A stretch of DNA of 64,000 bases. Origin: Cyanobacteria bacterium FACHB-63. GTDB taxonomy: Bacteria; Cyanobacteriota; Cyanobacteriia; Leptolyngbyales; Leptolyngbyaceae. The notes beneath the pieces were generated by a model that had not been told where the DNA came from, did no database searches, and worked only from the letters and a program-made list of their open reading frames with translations. The position numbers and the translations under genes are program-made. The DNA lies in contig JACJNX010000046.1 of NCBI GenBank assembly GCA_014695255.1, positions 62,001 through 126,000 on the forward strand. Direction: 5' to 3'. Positions 27,146 through 36,178 of this stretch are shown one piece after another (the stretch's first letter is position 1; each line of letters opens with the position of its first letter).

Positions 27146-28413
27146 CGAATCCAAAGATAAGTTAGCAGCAGTGTGATTGCAGTGATCGGAACTCCGAAGC
27201 GCAGATGTTCTAGAAACGAGAGGCGATAGCCCAGGCGAGCGACGGCTTCGACCATAATTAGGTTGGCAACTGATCCGAAAATGGAGAGGTTGCCTGCGAG
27301 TGTGGAAGCTGCCGCAAGCCGCAACCACGATTCTGTATCAGATGGCTGAATCAATGGGTGAATTAATAGAACGGCTGGCACATTTGAGACGAGATTGGAA
27401 AGAAGGGCTGTAATGGTCAGGAGCTTTTCGGGCGTGTCGATCGCGCTTGTGAAGGGTGCCGTTAAGTTCAATTGCTGAGTCGCTTTGGTCAGAATAAACA
27501 ATCCCGAAAACATCACGAGCAAATTCCAGTCGATCGGCTGAAGTAAGCGATCGGGTCTAATCCGCCGGGAAATTAGCAGTAAGCTTGCCGCAATTAGAGC
27601 CGTTTCCGCTAGCGGAAATCCCAAGATAAATGCGACAAACAATCCTGCGGTAATCAGAACCGACTTGATTAATAAAGGTTTGAAAATCTGCGGTTTTGGC
27701 AGCGAAACCGATTGAAGCGGAACTCGTGATCGCACTTCTGGATACAGCAGCCAAATCAATCCGATTTGGCTCACTAGACCGACGACCGCGATCGGCAGAA
27801 GCGATCGGGCAAATTCCAGATAGCCAATTTTTGAGAACGATCCGATCAGAATATTCTGCGGATTGCCGCTTAACGTGGCGACTGAGCCGATATTGGTTGC
27901 GCCCGCCATTGCCAAAAGATAAGGAATCGGATTCAGTCCGAGAGTGCGCGTCAAATTAAGAATCAACGGTGTGAAAATCAGCGCGATCGTATCGTTCAGA
28001 ACGATCGCAGACAGAACGCCACTGGCGATCGTCAACATCACCATTAATCCGAACGGACTGCGCGTGAACCGAAGCAATTGTGCGATTGCAAGCTGAAAAA
28101 ATCCTGCCGCACTCAGACTTGCATTCACAATCATCATGCTGAGTAGAAACACGATCGTCTCAGTATCGATCGCGTCCCAAGCTTGCCTCAGCGTCAAAAC
28201 ATTCAGCGCCACTAAAAATCCCGCCCCAACTAGCGCGATCGCAGCCCGATTCATGCGTAGCCCTGGTAAATATCCCAGAGCTAGCCCAAAATAGGCAATC
28301 ACCAGCACAACATACTCTAACCGAATGACGGTTTTTCCCCCTTCTTCAGACAGTTTCCCCCCCACGACAACCCCAATAGAATTTGAGATTATAAAAGCAT
28401 GAGAGAAAGGCAC
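27142..28413 (-). CDS. SLC13/ArsB-NhaD superfamily anion permease
   Basis: Up to 423 residues with about 11-12 transmembrane segments. Family motifs are the NDTIALIFTPLIL segment (residues about 135-147 of the longest frame), the GATNIGSVATLSGNPQNILIG segment and the C-terminal NLVSNVPAVLLIHPLI with a second NxxxxxP repeat, typical of the ion transporter superfamily. Substrate may be dicarboxylate, arsenite or Na+/H+. The start is uncertain: the longest frame begins with GTG 28413, only five bases from the divergent DUF1232 start, so a start nearer 28350 is more likely; no clear ATG exists there. Confidence 0.82.
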   Translation of the reverse strand: MPFSHAFIISNSIGVVVGGKLSEEGGKTVIRLEYVVLVIAYFGLALGYLPGLRMNRAAIALVGAGFLVALNVLTLRQAWDAIDTETIVFLLSMMIVNASLSAAGFFQLAIAQLLRFTRSPFGLMVMLTIASGVLSAIVLNDTIALIFTPLILNLTRTLGLNPIPYLLAMAGATNIGSVATLSGNPQNILIGSFSKIGYLEFARSLLPIAVVGLVSQIGLIWLLYPEVRSRVPLQSVSLPKPQIFKPLLIKSVLITAGLFVAFILGFPLAETALIAASLLLISRRIRPDRLLQPIDWNLLVMFSGLFILTKATQQLNLTAPFTSAIDTPEKLLTITALLSNLVSNVPAVLLIHPLIQPSDTESWLRLAAASTLAGNLSIFGSVANLIMVEAVARLGYRLSFLEHLRFGVPITAITLLLTYLWIR

Positions 28414-28418
28414 AACTT

Positions 28419-28703
28419 ATGAAATTCTACGACTGGTATCGCAATCTCGTTCGCAACTCTAAATACCGTTGGTTAGTCATTGCTGGGACTCTGCTTTATT
28501 TATTCAGCCCGATCGACCTTTTGCCCGACTTTATTCCGCTAATCGGACAGATTGACGATACGGTGGTTTTAGGGCTTCTGGTTGCTGAAGTCTCTTCGAT
28601 GCTGATGGATCGCCTCAAAGCACAGAAAGAAACAACCAACGCCGCCGTGGACGGCAAGCCGACTGAAGCAGCCGTTGATGTCGAAGCGACAACCGTTCGA
28701 TAA
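28419..28703 (+). CDS. DUF1232 (YkvA-like) small membrane protein
   Basis: 94 residues. The DUF1232 core is visible: KYRWLVIAGTLLYLFSPIDLLPDFIP followed by GQIDDTVVLGLLVAEVSSML, with a short hydrophilic tail rich in Ala, Val and Thr. It is a predicted membrane-associated protein of unknown function. A terminator follows, so it is probably monocistronic. Confidence 0.85.
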   Translation: MKFYDWYRNLVRNSKYRWLVIAGTLLYLFSPIDLLPDFIPLIGQIDDTVVLGLLVAEVSSMLMDRLKAQKETTNAAVDGKPTEAAVDVEATTVR

Positions 28704-28727
28704 TTTTCAATCAATTGAATAATCTCT

Positions 28728-28754
28728 AGAGGTGCGAGAAATCGCGCCTCTTTT
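28728..28754 (+). terminator. Rho-independent terminator
   Basis: A 10-bp stem with one G-U pair (28728-28737 with 28742-28751) and a GAAA tetraloop end in TTTT. Confidence 0.82.
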
Positions 28755-28808
28755 GCTATAGTTTCTCGAATCAATCTAGAATGGGGGTCTGAGTTTATTT
28801 TGTCGCCC

Positions 28809-30161
28809 ATGACTGCTTCTCGTCGCTATCACATCACCACGTTCGGCTGCCAAATGAACAAAGCAGACTCCGAGCGCATGGCTGGAATTCTAGAAACAAT
28901 GGGCTTTGAGTGGTCAGAAGAACCGAACGAAGCCGACTTGATTCTCTACAATACCTGCACAATTCGCGATAACGCCGAGCAGAAGGTTTATTCGTATCTG
29001 GGACGACAAGCACAGCGTAAACAAGAAAACCCGCATTTAACGATCGTCGTTGCCGGATGTGTGGCACAGCAAGAAGGCGAAGCATTGTTACGCCGAGTGC
29101 CAGAACTGGATCTGGTGATGGGACCTCAATACGCGAATCAGCTAGAAGATCTGCTGGAACAGGTCTTCAGCGGCAATCAAGTAGTGGCAACTGATCCGAT
29201 CCACATTGTCGAAGACATTACAAAACCTAGACGGGATAGCCAGGTTACAGCTTGGGTGAATGTCATCTACGGGTGTAACGAACGCTGTACCTACTGTGTA
29301 GTTCCAAGTGTGCGGGGAGTCGAACAGTCGCGCACCCCAGAAGCAATTCGAGCAGAGATTGAATCGTTGGCGGCACAAGGGTACAAAGAGATAACACTGT
29401 TAGGACAAAATATTGATGCGTATGGGCGAGATTTGCCGGGGTCTACTCCTGAAGGGCGGCATCTCCATACGTTGACTGATTTGCTGTACTTTGTGCATGA
29501 CGTTCCAGGCATTGATCGTATTCGATTTGCGACCAGTCACCCGCGCTATTTCACCGAACGGTTGATTCGGGCTTGCGCTGAATTGCCAAAAGTGTGTGAA
29601 CATTTCCACATTCCGTTTCAGTCCGGCGACAACGAAGTATTGAAAGCGATGGCACGCGGCTATACTCATGAGCGTTACCGCCGCATTATCGATACGATTC
29701 GTCAATATATGCCGGATGCCTCGATTAGTGCTGACGCGATCGTCGGGTTCCCTGGCGAAACCGAAGCACAATTTGAGAATACGCTGAAGCTAGTCGAGGA
29801 AATTGGCTTTGATTTGATTAATACGGCGGCTTATTCTCCACGTCCGGGAACACCTGCGGCAGTCTGGGAAAGTCAGCTTTCTGAGGAAGTCAAAGCCGAT
29901 CGACTCCAGCGCATCAACCGATTAGTGTCGCAAACGGCAGCAGAACGATCGCAGCGCTACGCCGGACGAATTGAGGAAGTCTTGGTCGAGGCGCAGAACC
30001 CGAAAAATCCGACTCAAGTGATGGGACGGACACGCGGCAATCGATTGACGTTTTTTGCAGGGTCGATCAACGAACTGCGCGGTCAACTCGTCAAAGTAAA
30101 AATTACCGAGGTGCGATCGTTTAGTTTGACGGGGCAACCCTTAATTGAAGCTCGATTGTAG
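28809..30161 (+). CDS. miaB: tRNA-2-methylthio-N6-dimethylallyladenosine synthase
   Basis: 450 residues from ATG 28809; a TTG at 28800 would add three. Radical-SAM methylthiotransferase that converts i6A37 to ms2i6A37 in tRNAs reading U-starting codons. N-terminal UPF0004 domain with cluster ligands Cys14, Cys50 and Cys84 ([36 protein letters not shown]); radical-SAM motif Cys156-x3-Cys160-x2-Cys163 (CNERCTYC); C-terminal TRAM domain from about residue 375. The gene ends three bases before a tRNA-Ser(UGA) on the opposite strand, a likely substrate. Confidence 0.95.
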   Translation: MTASRRYHITTFGCQMNKADSERMAGILETMGFEWSEEPNEADLILYNTCTIRDNAEQKVYSYLGRQAQRKQENPHLTIVVAGCVAQQEGEALLRRVPELDLVMGPQYANQLEDLLEQVFSGNQVVATDPIHIVEDITKPRRDSQVTAWVNVIYGCNERCTYCVVPSVRGVEQSRTPEAIRAEIESLAAQGYKEITLLGQNIDAYGRDLPGSTPEGRHLHTLTDLLYFVHDVPGIDRIRFATSHPRYFTERLIRACAELPKVCEHFHIPFQSGDNEVLKAMARGYTHERYRRIIDTIRQYMPDASISADAIVGFPGETEAQFENTLKLVEEIGFDLINTAAYSPRPGTPAAVWESQLSEEVKADRLQRINRLVSQTAAERSQRYAGRIEEVLVEAQNPKNPTQVMGRTRGNRLTFFAGSINELRGQLVKVKITEVRSFSLTGQPLIEARL

Positions 30162-30164
30162 AAA

Positions 30165-30249
30165 CGGAGAGGGTGGGATTCGAACCCACGGAACCTTTCG
30201 GTTCATTCGATTTCAAGTCGAACGCGATCGACCACTCTGCCACCTCTCC
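30165..30249 (-). tRNA. tRNA-Ser (anticodon UGA)
   Basis: An 85-nt class II tRNA on the minus strand. The 7-bp acceptor GGAGAGG/CCTCTCC, the anticodon stem TTCGA/TCGAA with loop CTTGAAA (anticodon TGA), a long variable arm with AACC/GGTT, and the T-arm GTGGG-TTCGAAT-CCCAC all form. G73 fits serine. CCA is not encoded. A36-A37-A38 is present, the recognition motif for i6A37 formation. Confidence 0.96.
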
Positions 30250-30299
30250 AGGCACTTGCCTGATTTTAACTTAGTTTGGTGCAAACACGATCGCCAAAT

Positions 30300-31070
30300 T
30301 TAAGGAAAAGCGGCTTCTGGATCAACGCCGAAAACGTAATCATAATCAAACAAGATCGCGTCCGGGTGACGAATCACAGAGAAACCAAAGCTGCTGATGA
30401 CTTCAGTTGTGAAGGTGGCGATCGCGAGTTCGATTAGCTTTTTGTCGGCGATCGTCGGAACTTGGACATAATAATCTCGCCGTGCGAAGAAGAGCTTTTC
30501 GTCTCTTGGCACAATGATTTGATTTAAGCGATGGGTTTGCTGGATGGGCTTAAGATAAAGCGTGATGAATTCTTCTTGGTTGCGTTGGAGTCGGTAGAGG
30601 CGTTCATGTTGCAGCCAACTCATTCGGAATAGCAGTTTGATGATTTCAAAGCCGAGAATGTAGTTGAAAATATGATTTCTCTCCTCGGTGCTAACCACTA
30701 CTCGCACCGCAGATTCCAGGATTAAATCGGGTTTTCTTCTCGAATCCTGAGCGGAGTGGATGTAGAACTGGCGGATATAGTTTCTTAAAACGGTTTCAGT
30801 CAATTGGGTCGTGATGCGGAATCGATCTAAATTGAGCTTAACTTTTTGTCTGATTTCATGATTTTCGATCAGTTTAGAAATGAGTCCATTCGCGGTGTAC
30901 TCATCGAGAAATTGAGCCTGAGTTGTGGGCGATGCGGCACAGAGCAGGTGACACAACGACAGCACATAGCGCCGCTGATTCCAGGGTAAATTTTCCGCCC
31001 ACAATCTTGCTTCTGGCGGTAATCTCTGCAAGATATTCTCGATCGACTCAGAGTGTAGGGGATGAGACAT
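30300..31070 (-). CDS. conserved hypothetical protein, mostly helical
   Basis: 256 residues from ATG 31070; an upstream frame to 31097 adds nine residues. Charged and predicted mainly alpha-helical, with no membrane segment (FRITTQLTETVLRNYIRQFY, ILGFEIIKLLFRMSWLQHERLYRLQ, then FITLYLKPIQQTHRLNQIIV). The C-terminus VIRHPDAILFDYDYVFGVDPEAAFP is compact. No catalytic motif or family is recognised with confidence. It is probably a cyanobacterial conserved protein. Confidence 0.65.
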   Translation of the reverse strand: MSHPLHSESIENILQRLPPEARLWAENLPWNQRRYVLSLCHLLCAASPTTQAQFLDEYTANGLISKLIENHEIRQKVKLNLDRFRITTQLTETVLRNYIRQFYIHSAQDSRRKPDLILESAVRVVVSTEERNHIFNYILGFEIIKLLFRMSWLQHERLYRLQRNQEEFITLYLKPIQQTHRLNQIIVPRDEKLFFARRDYYVQVPTIADKKLIELAIATFTTEVISSFGFSVIRHPDAILFDYDYVFGVDPEAAFP

Positions 31071-31242
31071 GGCGCGATCGCTGGAAATAAAGCACACTGG
31101 CTTAGAGTGCCCAATTTAAGCGATACAGCAGCAGTCTGATGTCATCATCTAGGTAGAGACGTGAATCATTCTGTTGATGGAATAGTTTCAGACGTAGGAT
31201 TGCTAACCTTAACTTATTGAATCCGAATAGGAAGTTATTAAT

Positions 31243-31515
31243 ATGAATCTTTTAGCATGGATTGTTTTAGGTCTAATCGCAGGTGCGATCGCGAAAGCAA
31301 TTGATCCCGGTGCTCGCGGTGGCGGAATTTTAGGCACTTTGCTTTTAGGAATTGTGGGTGCACTGGTGGGAGGTAGTTTGTATACCCTGTTGACCACAGG
31401 GACGCTAGCAATTACCTCGGCTGGTTTAAGCTTAGGCGGCATTATCGTGGCTGTGCTCGGCGCGATCATTTTCTCGTTCATCTGGAATCGCGTCGCTGGA
31501 CGGGGTGCAATCTAA
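31243..31515 (+). CDS. GlsB/YeaQ/YmgE-family membrane protein
   Basis: 90 residues, three hydrophobic helices with many glycines: AWIVLGLIAGAIAKAIDPG, ARGGGILGTLLLGIVGALVGG and LSLGGIIVAVLGAIIFSFIW. This is the transglycosylase-associated protein family, a small inner-membrane protein induced by general stress in other bacteria; its biochemical role is not known. A large hairpin follows. Confidence 0.9.
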   Translation: MNLLAWIVLGLIAGAIAKAIDPGARGGGILGTLLLGIVGALVGGSLYTLLTTGTLAITSAGLSLGGIIVAVLGAIIFSFIWNRVAGRGAI

Positions 31516-31550
31516 GTTTGCGTTTGATTAAATTTGTTTTCTAGGCTGAG

Positions 31551-31590
31551 ATTGCCCGTAGCTTTGCACCCGCGAGCTTACGGGCAATTT
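31551..31590 (+). terminator. terminator hairpin after the GlsB-like gene
   Basis: A perfect 10-bp stem (31551-31560 with 31579-31588) with an internal AGCT pairing, followed only by TTT; a weak U-tract. Confidence 0.6.
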
Positions 31591-31789
31591 AGCGTCTGTG
31601 CCCTGTTTGACTCCTTTACGCAGGCGAGGGTCAGGAATTTGTTTTAATGGGTCTATGAGGGTCGTGGACTGTTACTTTGCACTTAACTTTTCAGTCCATT
31701 CTTGTTTTCCTCAGCCTGTATGAAATCATCCTGCTTCTCCTACGGGGAGTAGAGGATGAATGTCTGGGCGAATTCTAAAGAGGCAAATC

Positions 31790-34321
31790 ATGGACGTTTT
31801 AGAGCGGGTGGAATGGCTGCGGCAGCGAACAGAATTCTCCACACTGTCATCGGACGCATTGCAGGCGATCGCGCAACAAGTTGAAGAACAGCACATTCAA
31901 GAAAACCGCCGCATTGGACTCGAAGACACGCAGCCCGAAGCACTTTACATTCTGTATGATGGGCATCTTGAGCGGTATCGCACCAGTAAAACGGGCTTGG
32001 CAAACGTCACGAGCTTAATTTCAGGGGCGATCGTCTATCTTAAAGAACTGTTGCTTGATCGCAAGGCAGAAGAAACCACAATTACCCTGAATGACTGCGT
32101 GATCTGGACAATTCCACGGGAGTCATTCAAAGCGATCACCCAACAGTTCCCCGAAATTGCTCAAGGCGTTTCGCAACAGCTTGCCACGCAGTTAGAGGAA
32201 GTGTCTTCGCAGCTTGCTTATGAGCGGGAGCAACAGATCGCCTTGCGTCCTTATCTTGTTCCAAAAGTTAAACGCGGCATTGTGGGAACCAGTCGCTATG
32301 CAGTGCGATTGCGGCAAGACATTAAAAAAGCAGCCAGCGCTCGGGGTTCTGTCTTGATCTTTGGAGAACCGGGACTGGAAAAAGACAACACTGCGGCATT
32401 GATTCATTTTGGATCGAGCGATCGTAAAGAGCCATTAATCAAAGTCAACTGCAACATGCTGCAACCTGGCGGTGCAGAAATATTTGGGCGAACGGGTAAG
32501 CCTGGATTGCTCGATTGGATTGGGCGCGGCACCATTATGCTGAACAATCTCGAAGATATTGCGCCAGAGTTTGAAGAAAAGTTAGTGCAGCTTTTGAAGA
32601 CTGGGAAGTTTACGCCGATCGTCCGCGAAGGAGAACCGGAGCCAGAAGCCCGATCATTTGAAGCGAGGCTGCTCATGACTTCTGAGAAGATTCTGCCGCG
32701 ATTGGAAAAATGTAAGCTGATCACTCATGTGATCAAGGTGCCACCCCTGCGAGTCAGAAAAGCGGATATTGCCGTTCAAGCAGAGTATTACCTGAGTTTG
32801 ATTGCTCGATCGCGCGGCATCTCTAAGCCCAAGATTACACCCGAAGCGTTACGCCGACTCCAAGGTTATGACTTTCCTGGAAATCATGTCGAACTTGAAA
32901 GCTTACTGGGGCGGGCAATTACTCAAGCAGAAGGCGCAGAACTCACCGAAGAGGTGTTCTGGGCAGCAGGCAATAAAAATCGCCGATTTCGGGTCAATCT
33001 GCTTAATGCTTATCCCAAGTTGCGGCAGTTCCTCAGAAGTTCCTGGTGGCCAGATCGGATCAATTACGGCTTTACTTTGGGAGTTTTTGCCGTTGTCGTC
33101 ACCGTGTTGATGGTGGCACCGCAGAGTCGCGATCGTAATTTCGCTCTGAATCTATTCTGGGCGTGGTGGTGGATGCTGATTCTGGTTGCATTCCCCTTTG
33201 TCGGACGGCTTTGGTGTGCGGTTTGTCCGTTTATGATTTACGGTGAACTGGCGCAAAAGATTTCTCTCTGGCTCTATCCGCGTAAGCTACAACCTTGGCC
33301 CAGACAAGCGGCTGAGAAGTGGGGTGGCTGGTTTCTGTTTGGTATGTTCACACTGATTCTACTGTGGGAAGAACTGTGGAACTTAGAAAACACGGCTTAT
33401 CTGTCGGGCTATTTATTGCTGTTGATTACGGCTGGAGCCGTTATCTTTTCTGTGTTGTTTGAGCGGCGATTTTGGTGTCGATATCTCTGTCCGATCGGCG
33501 GCATGAATGGCTTATTTGCTAAGCTCGCCATGATTGAACTCCGGGCACAGCAAGGAATTTGTTCTGCAACTTGTACGACCTATCAGTGCTACAAAGGCGG
33601 ACCGCAAAAAGGCGAAGGCATGGAAACTGGAGGCTGTCCTATCTATTCACATCCAGCACAGCTTCGGGATAATCGCGATTGTGTGTTGTGTATGACCTGC
33701 CTGAAAGCTTGTCCTCATCGATCGGTCGAACTGAACCTGCGTCCACCGGGAATAGAGCTATGGACGACCCATCAACCGACTTATCCTGAGGTTTGCTTAT
33801 TGTTTCTGCTGTTTGGAGCGGTGTTTTTGCATCGGCTTCCTGCAATTCAACAACTACTGGGTATCAATCTCCATCTTGAGCAATTTAGCTATCACGCGAT
33901 CGTCTCGATTCTTGCTTTGATGTTGCCCGGAGCCGTTGCACTGTTGTTTGATCGCCTGATGAGACTGTTCAATCGACGATCGCGCCCTTTTCTTGAACTC
34001 GCGTATGGTTATCTTCCGCTGGTTTTAGGTGCGAGTTTAGCGTACTACTTACACTTGGGACTCAACGAAGCAGGACGCATTCTTCCAGTGACGGTTGCAA
34101 CCTTTGGCGGTAGCACAGAACTAATGGCAGCTTTACCGATCGCAGTCGCTCATCCTGCTGTGATTGAATTCTTGCAAGCTGTCACGATCGTCGGATCATT
34201 TTGGCTGAGTGTCTTTCTAACGCAGAAAATTGCTCGACAACCGATTCGATCGCTTCTCCTGCAACATAGTGCGATGGTGCTTCTCGGATCATTGTTATGG
34301 CGATTAATTGTTGTTGCCTAG
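31790..34321 (+). CDS. three-part fusion: cyclic-nucleotide-binding-like domain, degenerate sigma54-activator-like AAA+ domain, membrane polyferredoxin (NapH/NosR-like)
   Basis: 843 residues from ATG 31790, which has AAAGAGG six bases upstream; an ATG at 31760 would add ten. Residues 1-140 resemble a cNMP-binding domain (FSTLSSDALQAIAQQ, LYILYDGHLERYR). Residues 160-395 follow the fold of NtrC-type AAA+ domains, but the Walker A position reads GEPGLEKDN, the GAFTGA loop is missing (IFGRTGKPGLLDWIGRG) and Walker B reads TIMLNNLED. Residues 420-843 hold about nine membrane helices with cysteine clusters at 476/479, 563/567, 591/595/600, 616 and 631/634/637/641 (CVLCMTCLKACP), i.e. [4Fe-4S] sites. 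Likely a membrane redox protein with a sensory head; cyanobacteria lack sigma54, so it is not a sigma54 activator. Confidence 0.8.
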   Translation: MDVLERVEWLRQRTEFSTLSSDALQAIAQQVEEQHIQENRRIGLEDTQPEALYILYDGHLERYRTSKTGLANVTSLISGAIVYLKELLLDRKAEETTITLNDCVIWTIPRESFKAITQQFPEIAQGVSQQLATQLEEVSSQLAYEREQQIALRPYLVPKVKRGIVGTSRYAVRLRQDIKKAASARGSVLIFGEPGLEKDNTAALIHFGSSDRKEPLIKVNCNMLQPGGAEIFGRTGKPGLLDWIGRGTIMLNNLEDIAPEFEEKLVQLLKTGKFTPIVREGEPEPEARSFEARLLMTSEKILPRLEKCKLITHVIKVPPLRVRKADIAVQAEYYLSLIARSRGISKPKITPEALRRLQGYDFPGNHVELESLLGRAITQAEGAELTEEVFWAAGNKNRRFRVNLLNAYPKLRQFLRSSWWPDRINYGFTLGVFAVVVTVLMVAPQSRDRNFALNLFWAWWWMLILVAFPFVGRLWCAVCPFMIYGELAQKISLWLYPRKLQPWPRQAAEKWGGWFLFGMFTLILLWEELWNLENTAYLSGYLLLLITAGAVIFSVLFERRFWCRYLCPIGGMNGLFAKLAMIELRAQQGICSATCTTYQCYKGGPQKGEGMETGGCPIYSHPAQLRDNRDCVLCMTCLKACPHRSVELNLRPPGIELWTTHQPTYPEVCLLFLLFGAVFLHRLPAIQQLLGINLHLEQFSYHAIVSILALMLPGAVALLFDRLMRLFNRRSRPFLELAYGYLPLVLGASLAYYLHLGLNEAGRILPVTVATFGGSTELMAALPIAVAHPAVIEFLQAVTIVGSFWLSVFLTQKIARQPIRSLLLQHSAMVLLGSLLWRLIVVA

Positions 34322-34354
34322 AGGCTTGATAGTCAAAGTATCAATAATTTTACA

Positions 34355-34389
34355 AAGTCTATCTTTGGATAGGTTGCAAAGATAGACTT
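34355..34389. terminator. perfect 13-bp hairpin after the polyferredoxin fusion
   Basis: AAGTCTATCTTTG (34355-34367) pairs perfectly with 34377-34389 across a 9-base loop. It lies 34 bases after the stop. There is no T-run, so termination strength is uncertain. Confidence 0.6.
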
Positions 34390-34471
34390 ATGCTGGAATA
34401 TTAACCAATCAAAGAATTTCTCCTGTACAATTAGTACCCATCCATTCGATGTTGAACACATCACCATAGAT

Positions 34472-35119
34472 ATGGGCAACCCAATTACTCCTGTGCAAAA
34501 CGTCACTGCTCCTCGATCTGCAAAGCGCAGCCGAACTACAGCAAAGCCACCGTCAGTCGGGCGACTTCTACTGCACTTTGCACAACGACATCCCTTCATC
34601 TGCTTGTTTGCGGTTTGGAGTTCCTTCCTGTTTTTTGGCTGGTTAGCGATCTCCGGATTAACTTACACCAATCCAGCCCCCTTAGAAATCGTAGAATCGC
34701 CGCAGCCTGTTGCAGAGTCACCCGCTAATTCTGCTGACCCCAGCAGTGCCATTGGCTTACTTGCGATCGTCGTTGCTACTTGTGCAACCAGTTCTGTCTT
34801 GATTTCTCGTCGCTTGCGTCCGGCGAAGCAGACATCTCGACGCATCATCAAGCGGCAAGTTGCCCTCAGTCCTACCTCCGATCGCCGAGCAAGCCGATCG
34901 CAGCAATCGTCTCGGAGTCGTCAATCAAACGGTCAGCCGATCGCGACTTTGAAATCTGCAAGCCCTGCACAATATGCTGCTACTGCCGCCAAAACTTCGA
35001 CTCGTTCCCCAGCCCCCACACTCTTGTTAGACAAGAATCCCTTGAAGTCAAATCAGCAGCCTAGCCTTGCGGAAAGGCTTGATATTCGGCAACAAGAACG
35101 TACCTCTAAACGGAGCTAA
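34472..35119 (+). CDS. membrane protein with basic Ser/Arg-rich tail, unknown function
   Basis: 215 residues with two hydrophobic helices: FICLFAVWSSFLFFGWLAISGL near residue 50 and SSAIGLLAIVVATCATSSVLI near residue 95. The C-terminal 100 residues are strongly basic, rich in Ser, Arg and Gln (SRRLRPAKQTSRRIIKRQ, SRSQQSSRSRQSNG), probably disordered and cytoplasmic. Resembles poorly described cyanobacterial membrane proteins; no family assigned. Confidence 0.65.
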   Translation: MGNPITPVQNVTAPRSAKRSRTTAKPPSVGRLLLHFAQRHPFICLFAVWSSFLFFGWLAISGLTYTNPAPLEIVESPQPVAESPANSADPSSAIGLLAIVVATCATSSVLISRRLRPAKQTSRRIIKRQVALSPTSDRRASRSQQSSRSRQSNGQPIATLKSASPAQYAATAAKTSTRSPAPTLLLDKNPLKSNQQPSLAERLDIRQQERTSKRS

Positions 35120-35218
35120 TCAAACCGATAAACCATCCTTTCGGATTATTTCAGGCGGGGGAGGAAGTTCGCGTCCGTAACTTATACGCTTGGGGAGCAA
35201 TGTTTACGATAAGTAACA

Positions 35219-36139
35219 ATGAAAACATCACTGAAGCGTTTAGTTACTGGATTATCTGTAGTTGGATTAAGCGTCAGCGTTGCTCTGCCCTCAATGGCAC
35301 AAAGTAAACCTACGCCCAACGCTGAAACCACTCCCGCAAATACTCCCCAAACACCTGCTCCAACCAATCGCGACGCTGACATTCCTCCAGTTGGGGGTCA
35401 ACAACCAGGTCAGTCTTCTGGCGATCAAAACGACACCGTTACGCCGGTTGGGGGTCAATCTGGTCAAAATACCCCTGGAAGCATCACCAATCCTGAGCGT
35501 TCTGGAGATTCAGGTACGACCACCGCTCCTGGTTTGCCCAACAATCAAAGCGTTCCTGGCACCGTTGCTCCGGCAAACCGTCCTGAAGTTAACAATACTC
35601 CGACCAATAGCAGCCCGACCGGCACAACCCCGACCGGCAACACGAACTCCGCATCTACCGGTTCGTCTGATCAGTCTATCGATCAAATCGTTCGCACCAG
35701 CCCTTCGTTTGAATTGTTCAATGCGCTGCTGCGCGTAGCTGACTCGAACGGAGCATTCTCCTCTAACCTCAGTGGTGATGTCACCGTCTTTGCTCCGACC
35801 GATGAAGCCCTTGCTGCAATTCCTCCGGCAACCTTCAAAGCATTAGTTCAACCGGAAAACCGCGCCCTGCTGACTCAAGTGCTGCAAAATCACATTGTCA
35901 AAGGCAAAGTTTCTTCTAGCGATCTGGCAGCAAAACAAGTGCAATCGCTGGGTGGCAATCCGATCGCGGCTCAAGGTAGCAACGGAATGCTGATGATCGG
36001 AAACGCACAAGTCGTTGGCGCAGACATCGCTGCAAGCAATGGGACGATTCATGCAATCAATCAAGTCATTCTCCCCGCAAGCCTGCAAGGAAAGTTGACT
36101 AGCTTGGCTCCTACAGCAATGCCGATGGCGCAACCCTAG
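35219..36139 (+). CDS. secreted fasciclin (FAS1) domain protein
   Basis: 306 residues. A signal peptide (LVTGLSVVGLSVSVALPSMAQ) leads to a Pro/Thr/Gly/Asn-rich low-complexity linker of about 120 residues (repeats such as PVGGQ and PTGTTPTGNTN). One FAS1 domain follows at about residues 155-295, with the two conserved boxes VTVFAPTDEALAAIPP and GTIHAINQVILPASL. FAS1 domains mediate cell-surface adhesion. The linker suggests a stalk holding the domain away from the membrane. Confidence 0.9.
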   Translation: MKTSLKRLVTGLSVVGLSVSVALPSMAQSKPTPNAETTPANTPQTPAPTNRDADIPPVGGQQPGQSSGDQNDTVTPVGGQSGQNTPGSITNPERSGDSGTTTAPGLPNNQSVPGTVAPANRPEVNNTPTNSSPTGTTPTGNTNSASTGSSDQSIDQIVRTSPSFELFNALLRVADSNGAFSSNLSGDVTVFAPTDEALAAIPPATFKALVQPENRALLTQVLQNHIVKGKVSSSDLAAKQVQSLGGNPIAAQGSNGMLMIGNAQVVGADIAASNGTIHAINQVILPASLQGKLTSLAPTAMPMAQP

Positions 36140-36148
36140 AGGATTTGC

Positions 36149-36169
36149 AGGGATGCAACGGGCATCCCT
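36149..36169. terminator. hairpin between convergent genes
   Basis: A perfect 8-bp stem AGGGATGC/GCATCCCT with loop AACGG sits between a + gene ending at 36139 and a - gene ending at 36179. Symmetrical position suggests a shared terminator; no U-tract is present. Confidence 0.5.
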
Positions 36170-36178
36170 CAGACTCTG

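Noticed and set aside
31790-33000. Classical sigma54-dependent transcription activator
   Set aside because: No GAFTGA loop, altered Walker A and B, no C-terminal HTH, fusion to a membrane Fe-S domain, and cyanobacteria lack sigma54.
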